The notes under the pieces were generated by a model. It did no database searches, had not been told where the DNA came from, and saw nothing but the letters and a program-made list of their open reading frames with translations. From assembly GCA_946479905.1 (NCBI GenBank), contig CAMLIA010000157.1, positions 1 to 10,251 of the forward strand: a DNA stretch of 10,251 bases, given 5' to 3'. Positions 1-6,643 of the stretch are shown here, piece after piece. The position numbers were made by a program, and so were the translations under genes. Every line of letters begins with the position of its first letter. The stretch's first letter is position 1. This DNA comes from an uncultured Frankiales bacterium (lineage in GTDB: Bacteria > Actinomycetota > Actinomycetes > Mycobacteriales > SCTD01).

Positions 1-1622
1 CCGCCGTTGAAGCCGCCGATCGCCATGACCTGCCTGCCGCTCGCGAGCTGCAGCGGAGCCGAGCTCATGGCGCCCTCGGTCGCCGCGGCCCAGGTGGTCG
101 TCGTCTGCTGGAGAAGCGACACCAGCGCGGTGTTCGCCGTCGTGCCGTCGCCACCCATGCTGGACGACACCGGCCCCGAGGACGGGATCGAGCCGTTGTG
201 CGGGTGGGAGGCGGTGCTCAGGGCGTACGCGGTCGAGCCGCCGACGCCGGCGATCGCGGCGGCGACGAGGCCGACCGTCACGACCTGTCGCATCCGGCCG
301 CCCCAGACCAGAGCGGTGACCGCGACGATGGAGGCGAGGACGAGGAGCGCCTTCACCTCGGGCCGCCAGGAGCCGAGCAGGTGCACGTCCCACAGCACGG
401 TGGTCTCGAGGATCGCCGCCGCCCCGAGCCGGGCCGTCCACGACGACCGCTGCTCCCACACGAGCGCACCGGTGAGGCCGAGCACGCCGGCGATCAGCGG
501 GGCCAGGGCGACGGCGTAGTAGGGGTGGATGACGCCCTTCATCTCGCTGAAGACGAGCAGCGTGACGAGCAGCGAGCCACCGAAGAGCACCAGGCCGGCG
601 CGCCGCAGGTCGGTGCGCGGCCGGTCTGCCGCGAGGACGAGACCGAGGACGAGCGCCAGCAGGGCGGCGGGCAGCAGCCAGGACACCTCGGTCGCGAAGT
701 CCCCGCGGAACAGCCGTTCGAGGCCGGTCGCGCCGCCGAAACCGGTGTTACCCCCGCCCCCGGGAGCACCCGCGCCGGGGCCCTGTCCGTTGCCGAAGAG
801 CCGCCCGAGGCCGTTGTAGCCGAGCGCCAGGTCGAGCTCGGTGCCGTCGGTGGAGCCGCCGATCCAGGGCTTGCTGCCGGGCCACCACGTCACCAGCGCG
901 ATCCACCACCCCGCACCCGCGACCATCGCCACCCCTGCCAGCGCGAGGTGCCGGAGCCGGGACACGAGGCCAGTGGGTGCGGCCAGCAGGTACGCCGCCG
1001 CCATCGCCGGTACGACGAGCAGCGCCTGGCCCATCTTCGTGATGAACCCGAGGCCGACCAGCACGCCGGCGACCGCGAGCCAACGGGCGCTCGCGGTCTC
1101 GAGGGCGCGCACCAAGCCGTACGCCGCAGCAGTCAGGAGGAGGGCCAGCATCGCGTCGGGGTTGTTGAAGCGGAACATCAGCACCGCCACCGGGGTGAGT
1201 GCGAGGACCGCGCCTGCGAGCAGGCCCCAGACGGCGGAGCCGGTGAGCCGCTTCACCGCAGCCCAGGCCAGCGCGACCGCCGCGACGCCCTCGAGCGCCT
1301 GCGGCACCAGCATCGACCAGCTGCTGAACCCGAAGACGCGCGCGCTGATCTCCATCGGCCACAGGAAGAACGCGGGCTTGTCGACGGTGATCGCGTTGCC
1401 CGCGTCGAGCGAGCCGAACAGCATCGCCTTCCAGCTCTGGGTGCCGGCCTGCACCGCCTGGGCGTAGAAGCTGTTGGCGTAGCCGGAGGCGCCGAGGTCC
1501 CACAGGTAGAGCAGGGCGGTGCCGAGCAGCAGCGCGGCGAGCGCCGGCCGTTCCCAAGCCGGTGTCCGACGGGTTGGCGGGGTCACAGCCGGCATCGTGG
1601 GCGCGGTCATCAACGTGGTCAT
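1..1622 (-). CDS. GT39-family (YkcB-type) membrane glycosyltransferase, 3' end outside window
   Basis: Polytopic membrane glycosyltransferase of the PMT/ArnT superfamily, expected to move a sugar from a polyprenyl-phosphate donor to an envelope acceptor on the outer face of the membrane; the acceptor is unknown. 540 residues are visible and the frame stays open to the left edge. A hydrophobic segment at about 26-42 is followed by an extracellular loop with SFYAQAVQAG and ITVDKP (Asp81, Lys82, Pro83), then many membrane segments. FRFNNPDAML at about 150-159 is typical of the actinobacterial family. A Gly-rich loop lies at about 278-296 after YNGLGRLFG. The visible C-terminus (VMAIGGFNG) is the start of the family's soluble C-terminal domain. 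The start could be ATG 1622, GTG 1628 (GGAG five bases upstream) or ATG 1610. It lies 69 bases after the ABC ATPase gene, so co-transcription is possible but coupling is not tight. The family assignment rests on motifs recognised by eye. Confidence 0.9.
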   Translation of the reverse strand, partial: MTTLMTAPTMPAVTPPTRRTPAWERPALAALLLGTALLYLWDLGASGYANSFYAQAVQAGTQSWKAMLFGSLDAGNAITVDKPAFFLWPMEISARVFGFSSWSMLVPQALEGVAAVALAWAAVKRLTGSAVWGLLAGAVLALTPVAVLMFRFNNPDAMLALLLTAAAYGLVRALETASARWLAVAGVLVGLGFITKMGQALLVVPAMAAAYLLAAPTGLVSRLRHLALAGVAMVAGAGWWIALVTWWPGSKPWIGGSTDGTELDLALGYNGLGRLFGNGQGPGAGAPGGGGNTGFGGATGLERLFRGDFATEVSWLLPAALLALVLGLVLAADRPRTDLRRAGLVLFGGSLLVTLLVFSEMKGVIHPYYAVALAPLIAGVLGLTGALVWEQRSSWTARLGAAAILETTVLWDVHLLGSWRPEVKALLVLASIVAVTALVWGGRMRQVVTVGLVAAAIAGVGGSTAYALSTASHPHNGSIPSSGPVSSSMGGDGTTANTALVSLLQQTTTTWAAATEGAMSSAPLQLASGRQVMAIGGFNG

Positions 1623-1643
1623 GACGACCACGGTGGCTCCGCT

Positions 1644-1665
1644 CCCTGGACGGGGCCCTGGACGG
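1644..1665. repeat. Tandem direct repeat CCCTGGACGG x2
   Basis: CCCTGGACGG occurs at 1644-1653 and again at 1656-1665, separated by GG, giving a 12-base period. It sits in the 69-base gap between the ATPase gene and the glycosyltransferase gene, just upstream of the GGAG ribosome-binding motifs. It could be a replication-slippage duplication or a small operator; the sequence alone does not decide. Confidence 0.7.
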
Positions 1666-1691
1666 TCGCTGTGCGATGGCTGGGAGGCCGG

Positions 1692-2333
1692 TCACACCAG
1701 CCGGCCGTCGGCGAGCTCGACCTCGGTGTCGGCGACGTCGGCGACGTCGCGGTCATGGGTGGCCAGCACGACCACGGCGCCCCGCTGCGCCTCAGCGAGC
1801 AGCACGTGCAGCACCCGGTCCCGGGTGCCGGCGTCGAGCTCCGCGGTGGGCTCGTCGGCGAAGAGCACCTCGGGCCGGCCGACGACCGCCCGCGCGACCG
1901 CCACCCGCTGCTGCTGTCCGCCGGACAGCTGCTCCACGAGGTGGTCGCCGGAGCCGTCGAGGCCGACCGCGGCGAGCGCCTCCCGAGCGCGGTCGCGCAC
2001 CTCCGCCCGCGGGACGCCCTGCGCCTGCAGGACGAGCTCGACGTTCTCCGCGGCCGAGAGCAGCGACACCAGGCCGTACCCCTGCAGCACCAGCCCGCAG
2101 CGGTGCCGCAGCTCCCGGACCCGTGGCCCGACGGCGGTGTCCTCCCACAGGACCGTCCCGGTGGTCACGCCTTCCAGGCCGGCGAGCACGGCGATGAGCG
2201 TCGACTTGCCGGACCCGGACGGCCCGGTCAGGGCGGTGATCTCACCTGCCGGCGCCGTGATGGTCACGTCGTCCAGCACCTGCCGGCCGCCGCGCACGAC
2301 GCCGACCTCACGAGCGGCCACGAAGCGCGTCAC
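1692..2333 (-). CDS. ABC transporter ATP-binding protein (LolD/MacB-type), second ATPase
   Basis: Cytoplasmic ATPase subunit of the FtsX-type transporter encoded just upstream. All nucleotide-binding motifs of its 213 residues are intact: Walker A GPSGSGKS at 37-44, Q-loop Gln84, signature LSGGQQQR at 136-143, Walker B VLFADEPT at 156-163 with catalytic Glu161, D-loop ELDA, and switch His193. The length is typical of LolD/MacB-type ATPases, which carry no extra domains. The GTG start at 2333 overlaps the TGA of the first ATPase gene by 4 nt (GTGA), implying translational coupling. It differs clearly from the first ATPase in the Q-loop region (LQGYGLVSLLSAAENV) and the C-terminus, so the pair is not a recent duplicate. 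The two ATPases probably form a heterodimer under one fused permease. The substrate cannot be inferred. Confidence 0.95.
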   Translation of the reverse strand: MTRFVAAREVGVVRGGRQVLDDVTITAPAGEITALTGPSGSGKSTLIAVLAGLEGVTTGTVLWEDTAVGPRVRELRHRCGLVLQGYGLVSLLSAAENVELVLQAQGVPRAEVRDRAREALAAVGLDGSGDHLVEQLSGGQQQRVAVARAVVGRPEVLFADEPTAELDAGTRDRVLHVLLAEAQRGAVVVLATHDRDVADVADTEVELADGRLV

Positions 2334-3010
2334 GGCACGACCTGCCCGTCGCGCAGGTGGATCGACCGGTCGACCTGCCCGGCCACGTGCTCGTCGTGGG
2401 TGACGACGACGATCGTGGTGCCGCCGGCGGCAGCGGCGGTGAGCATGTCGACGACGTGGCCGCGGTTGTCGGCGTCGAGCTGCGAGGTCGGCTCGTCCGC
2501 GAGCAGCAGGCCCGGCGCGCCCGCGAGTCCCACCGCCAGCGACAGCCGCTGCTGCTCCCCGCCCGACAGCGCCCCGAGCCGGGACCGGCGGACGTGACCC
2601 AGGCCGAGCGAGTCGAGCAGATCGGCGGGCGACCTGAGCAGGTGGCGGCGCTCCTTCGGCACGGCGCGCTGCGCGAACCGGACGTTGTCCTCGGCGTTGG
2701 CGTAGGGCAGCAGGTTGCGCGCGGGTCCCTGCACGACGACACCGACGTCGCGGGCGCGCAGCGCGAGCAGCTCGCGCTCCGACATGGCCGTCACGTCGTA
2801 CCCCCCGAGCAGGGCCCGGCCGGAGGTCGGCTTCTGCAGCCCGGCGAGCAGCGTCAGCAGGCTCGACTTGCCGGAGCCCGACGGCCCGAGCAGTGCCACC
2901 GCCTCGCCGGCTGCGATCGTCAGGTCGACCCCGCGCAGCGCGTGCACCCGCTCGCCGTCGACCTCGTAGACCATCTCGAGCGCCTCGAGCCGGACGTCGA
3001 TCCCGGTCAT
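2330..3010 (-). CDS. ABC transporter ATP-binding protein (LolD/MacB-type), first ATPase
   Basis: Cytoplasmic ATPase partner of the FtsX-type permease immediately upstream, 226 residues. Motifs are complete: Walker A GPSGSGKS at 42-49, Q-loop Gln94, signature LSGGEQQR at 148-155, Walker B LLLADEPT at 168-175 with Glu173, D-loop QLDA at 177-180, and switch His205. The ATG at 3010 overlaps the permease TGA by 4 nt (ATGA), and GAGG lies 6 nt upstream inside the permease coding sequence, fixing this start. The same frame stays open far upstream (to about 4030), but that part is antisense-like, Arg/Ala/Pro-rich sequence inside the permease gene and is not protein. The Q-loop is followed by QGPARNLLPYANAEDNV, the usual layout in ATPases of FtsX/MacB-type systems. 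Substrate unknown. Confidence 0.95.
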   Translation of the reverse strand: MTGIDVRLEALEMVYEVDGERVHALRGVDLTIAAGEAVALLGPSGSGKSSLLTLLAGLQKPTSGRALLGGYDVTAMSERELLALRARDVGVVVQGPARNLLPYANAEDNVRFAQRAVPKERRHLLRSPADLLDSLGLGHVRRSRLGALSGGEQQRLSLAVGLAGAPGLLLADEPTSQLDADNRGHVVDMLTAAAAGGTTIVVVTHDEHVAGQVDRSIHLRDGQVVP

Positions 3011-6000
3011 GGCGCGGCCTCGCGGAGCAGCCCCGGCCGGGCCTGCCGGATCAGCCCTGCCGCGGCCCCGAGGGCGGTCGCGACGACGAGGGCGGCGAGG
3101 CCGGTGAGGAAGAGGGTGAGACCGCCGAGGTGCGGCGTGTAGCGGAGGGCGGGGGGCCCGTCCGTGGGCAGCTCGGGCACGGCGGGCAGCACGAGCAGGG
3201 CGGCGCCGAGCCCCCCGGTGACGCCGAGCACGAGGGCGGTGCCGAGGACCAGCAGCTGCTCCCCCGCGGCAGCGGCGACCAGACTGCGACGAGGGGCCCC
3301 GACCACGAGCATCGCGGCCAGCTCGAAGGAGCGCCGGCGGCCCGAGAGGTAGAGCGCGACCGCAGTGGCGCCCGCGGCGAGGACCGCAGCCGCTGCGGCG
3401 GCGAAGGCGAACAGCAGCAGTCCCAGGGCGGGCGCGGACCGGTCCAGCAGCGCCCGGCGGGCGGCGCTCGTGCGGGTCTCGACGATCTGCAGCCCGGCGC
3501 CGCGGAGCCGCTCGACGGCGTCTGCCGGCGCTGCGTCGGACAGCCAGACCTGCTGCGCGGCGAACTCCTCGAAGCGGGGCAGCGCGATCCGCACCGCGTC
3601 GAGGTCGACCAACGACGCCTCGCGCCCCTGCTGAGGGACGACGTCGATGCCCGGGACGGGTGTGATCGGGACGCTCACGGTGTCGAAGTTCGCGACCGCG
3701 GGGCTCTCGGGATCGATGACGAGGTCCTTGCCCACGGCGACCCGCAGCGGCCATGCCAGCGTGCTGCGCAGCAGCACCGGTTCCTCCCCGCCGCCCACGG
3801 CGAAGCGCCACGTGACGCCGCTCGGCAGCGCCGTGACGGAGCTGGACGCCGGGCTGTTGACGAGCTGCTGGCGCCAGCCGCCGGGCTCGGCGAGGTCGAC
3901 GCGCAGGACGTGCCAGCTGCCCCCGCGACGGTCGGCGACGCCGGTGAGCCGCAGCGCTCCTCGTACCTCGGCGCCGGGCTCCCCGCCACGGGTCACGGTG
4001 ATGCCGTCGAAGGTGCACCCCCGGCCGCACGGCGGCAGTGGGGCGATGTAGCGGCCGCTGCCCGCGCGCAGGTCTCCGAGCGGCAGGCTGACCCGGCCGT
4101 GCGACCCGGTCACCAGCGCGCGCACCTCGTGCGTCGGGGTCGGGAGGGTGACGGTGGTGAGGTCGACGGCGACGGCGTCACCCGTGAGGCGGAGCGGGGG
4201 TGGCGCCGGGGCGCCGAGGGTCGCGGCCAGCGCCGGCAGCGGTGTCGCGGCGAAGTCGTCCCGCCAGTGCGCGACGTGCGGCAGCGCCGCGCTGTCGACC
4301 GCCAGGACCGTGCCGCGCAGCCCGCCGAAGGGCAGCCACACCTCGGCCGCCATCGCCCACCTGCCGTCGGGGTCGACGGATCGCACGACTCTGCGGAGGT
4401 CGGCCTTCCCCTCGGTGCGCACGACGGCGACCGTGGCGGCACCGACGTCGGTCTTCGCCCGCTCCTCCCGGTTGCCGGCGGCCACCAGCGACCCGTCGAC
4501 GGCGAACGTCGCGAGCCCCACCGCGACGGCCAGCAGGGCCGCCAGCCGCAGTCCGGCTGGGCGGCGGGCGACGGTGCGCACCGCCAGGAACGGGCCCAGC
4601 CGGCTGCTCGCCCGCGTCCGCCGCACCAGGTCGGTGCAGAGGGCGGGCAGCAGCCGGACCCCGAGCAGGGCCACGACCAGGACGAGCAGCAGGGGTACGA
4701 GGAGGGGCAGTGCACTGTGCGAGCCCTCCTCCAGGGCGCCGCGCGACACGAGTCCCACGAGGGCGACGGCAGCCCCCAGCCCGAGCACCACCTCGACGAC
4801 GAGTCCCGTCCGGGTGGCGTGCGCCTCGCCGGTGCGGCGCCACTGCTCCAGCACCGGCCGGGTCAGCACCCGCCGGCCGGCGTAGGCGGCGGCGATGAGG
4901 CCGCCGGCGAGCGCGCCGAGGGCGGCGAGGACCGACGGCAGCCGGACCGTGACGGGGGTGTCGGGTGCCAGCACCTCGGCACCGAGCAGCCGCACCCCGA
5001 GATCAGCGGCGAGCAGGCCGAGAGGGACCGCGAGCACGAGCAGCAGCACCGGCTCCATCAGCCCGAGCAGCAGGGTCGGCCCGGCCCGGTAGCCGCGCAG
5101 CTTCGCCAGCGCGACCTCACCGCCGCGTGCCTCGCTGGCGTCGGCGACGACCAGCCGCAGGACCACGAAGGCCAGCGCGACCAGCTGGAGGGTGACGACG
5201 AGGACCGAGCGGCCCAGGTCGCGCCGGTCGCTGTCGGCGACGTCCAGGACCGGCGACAGCTTCGTGGTCGCGGTCGTCCCGTCCGGGCCGGCCTCGAGCC
5301 GCCGGACGAAGTGCGTGACCTCCCGGCGCAGCCGCGGCTCGTCGTCGAGCCGCACCGCGGTCGGGTCGAGCTGGAGCTGCACACCCGCGGTGACGTAGGC
5401 GTTCTCCGGCAGGTCGTACGCACCGTCCTGGGAGAGGAAGGTGGTGTCGAGGGTCGCAGGCAGGTCGGCGTTGCCGCTGTGCTCGTCGAAGTAGTCCTGG
5501 TCGAACCAGTAGGGGTCGGACTCGGGCAGGGCGTAGCTGCCGACGATCGTCAGGGTCACGGCGCCGTTGGGCTCGAAGCAGGCCTGGAAGCTGATCGGGC
5601 TGCCGGGGCAGCCGGTGATCTGCTGCCCCAGCCGGAACCCGGTGCTGCGCAGCATCCGGGTGCTGACCAGGGCGTCCTGCGGTCCCGTCGGGCAGTGCCC
5701 GCGGACGATCCTGAGGTGCCCGCAGGCCCCGTCGCGCCACATCAGCCGGGTGCGGGCCGGACCGAGGGCGCTGCCCAGCGTCATGTTGTTCTGCAGGGAC
5801 AGCACCTGCCGCCGGTGGGCGAACGGGACGCCGGCCTTCGCCACCTCCGCGCGCAGGGCCCGCAGCGGGTCGTGCTGCGGCAGGTCGGCGAAGCTGACGT
5901 CGATGCCGGACGCGCTGACCGGTGCGGAGGTGAGGGCGTCACGCAGGACCGACTCGCCGCCGGCCCGCAGGTACATCGCCCCGGCGGCCGCCGCGGCGGT

Positions 6001-6084
6001 GGTGATCGTCGCCACCAGGAGCACCGCGAGCGACACACCGCGCCGGAACCACAGCGCCCGCAGCACCAGCGTCAGGCTCGGCAC
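3007..6084 (-). CDS. FtsX-type ABC transporter permease with two large extracellular domains
   Basis: Integral membrane subunit, 1025 residues from this start. I count ten hydrophobic segments: about 16-36, 292-314, 336-364, 383-403, 426-447, 459-483, 511-533, 886-913, 934-958 and 984-1012. Extracellular domains lie at about 37-291 and 534-884. This is a duplicated FtsX/MacB half: TM1, outer domain, three TMs, a two-TM linker, then the same plan again. Extracellular domain 1 has cysteines at about 121, 131, 159 and 169; domain 2 has CGRGC at about 686-690, so disulfides are likely. Such permeases usually extrude amphiphiles or lipids, or transmit force across the envelope, rather than form a channel. 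The GTG at 6084 puts TM1 close to the N-terminus; GTG 6126 in the same frame would add 14 polar residues, and neither has a strong Shine-Dalgarno. Both ATPase genes follow with 4-nt overlaps. Its ligand is unknown. Confidence 0.92.
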   Translation of the reverse strand: MPSLTLVLRALWFRRGVSLAVLLVATITTAAAAAGAMYLRAGGESVLRDALTSAPVSASGIDVSFADLPQHDPLRALRAEVAKAGVPFAHRRQVLSLQNNMTLGSALGPARTRLMWRDGACGHLRIVRGHCPTGPQDALVSTRMLRSTGFRLGQQITGCPGSPISFQACFEPNGAVTLTIVGSYALPESDPYWFDQDYFDEHSGNADLPATLDTTFLSQDGAYDLPENAYVTAGVQLQLDPTAVRLDDEPRLRREVTHFVRRLEAGPDGTTATTKLSPVLDVADSDRRDLGRSVLVVTLQLVALAFVVLRLVVADASEARGGEVALAKLRGYRAGPTLLLGLMEPVLLLVLAVPLGLLAADLGVRLLGAEVLAPDTPVTVRLPSVLAALGALAGGLIAAAYAGRRVLTRPVLEQWRRTGEAHATRTGLVVEVVLGLGAAVALVGLVSRGALEEGSHSALPLLVPLLLVLVVALLGVRLLPALCTDLVRRTRASSRLGPFLAVRTVARRPAGLRLAALLAVAVGLATFAVDGSLVAAGNREERAKTDVGAATVAVVRTEGKADLRRVVRSVDPDGRWAMAAEVWLPFGGLRGTVLAVDSAALPHVAHWRDDFAATPLPALAATLGAPAPPPLRLTGDAVAVDLTTVTLPTPTHEVRALVTGSHGRVSLPLGDLRAGSGRYIAPLPPCGRGCTFDGITVTRGGEPGAEVRGALRLTGVADRRGGSWHVLRVDLAEPGGWRQQLVNSPASSSVTALPSGVTWRFAVGGGEEPVLLRSTLAWPLRVAVGKDLVIDPESPAVANFDTVSVPITPVPGIDVVPQQGREASLVDLDAVRIALPRFEEFAAQQVWLSDAAPADAVERLRGAGLQIVETRTSAARRALLDRSAPALGLLLFAFAAAAAAVLAAGATAVALYLSGRRRSFELAAMLVVGAPRRSLVAAAAGEQLLVLGTALVLGVTGGLGAALLVLPAVPELPTDGPPALRYTPHLGGLTLFLTGLAALVVATALGAAAGLIRQARPGLLREAAP

Positions 6085-6169
6085 CCGGGCATCGTCCCAG
6101 CCGGTGCAGCCGGCTCGGGGCGGCACACCGATCCGTGCCCGGACCGTTGCCTCGTCGTGACCGCTGGTG

Positions 6170-6643
6170 CTAGCGGACCGTCAGCTTCTTGGTCAGGCGG
6201 GCCGCCGTCGACCCGTCCGGAGCGGTGACGGTCGCGGTGAGGGTGTGCGTGCCCTTGCGCTCCTGCACCGGGAACGAGCCGTGGACCAGGCAGTCCACGA
6301 GCGTCGTGGGGCCGGCGACCGAGGTGCCGTCGAGGGTGAGCGTCACGGCGTCGGCCGCCGGGCCGGTCGCCGACCACCGCAGCTGGCTGTCGAGCGTCAC
6401 CGACGTGGTGGACAGCGCGAAGCCCGGGGTCGTGCAGGACCGCTTCAGCGCGCCGCCGCCGTGACCGCCCTTGGCGATCGCCGCGGCGACGACGAGGACG
6501 ACGAAGTAGAGCAGCAGCCGGGGTGCGCGCAGCGCCGACGGTGGGGCGGCGTCCGCGGCCTCGGCGAGCCGCGCGTAGTCCGGGTCGGAGCGCCGGGCCG
6601 CCCGCTCGAACGGGTCGAGCGGCTCGGGGCGTCGCCGCGGCAC
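6170..6643 (-). CDS. Membrane-anchored protein of unknown function with a two-Cys extracellular domain
   Basis: 157 residues; I do not recognise the family. A charged, Pro/Arg-rich cytoplasmic N-terminus (about 1-41) leads to one membrane segment at about 42-58 (LLLYFVVLVVAAAIA). A Gly-rich linker follows, then an outer domain of about 90 residues. This domain is rich in Thr/Val/Ser alternation (SVTLDS, VTLTLDGTSV, HTLTATVT), which suggests an Ig-like beta-sandwich. Cys70 and Cys118 could form a disulfide. The GTG start at 6643 directly follows the etfD stop (TAG then GTG) with no separate Shine-Dalgarno, so translation probably depends on ribosomes finishing etfD. The next gene begins 85 bases after its stop. 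Context suggests an accessory or anchoring partner of the EtfD-type oxidoreductase; this is inference only. A role with the downstream ABC permease is the alternative. Confidence 0.8.
   Translation of the reverse strand: MPRRRPEPLDPFERAARRSDPDYARLAEAADAAPPSALRAPRLLLYFVVLVVAAAIAKGGHGGGALKRSCTTPGFALSTTSVTLDSQLRWSATGPAADAVTLTLDGTSVAGPTTLVDCLVHGSFPVQERKGTHTLTATVTAPDGSTAARLTKKLTVR

Noticed and set aside
735..790. Gly-rich stretch in the glycosyltransferase as a possible repeat insertion or frameshift
   Set aside because: The frame reads through cleanly from YNGLGRLFG to GLERLF, and Gly-rich loops at this place are normal in actinobacterial members of the family.
3011..4030. Upstream extension of the first ATPase to a 566-residue protein
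   Set aside because: The added part is low-complexity Arg/Ala/Pro sequence in another frame of the permease gene. The ATG at 3010 has a ribosome-binding site and fits the family's N-terminus.
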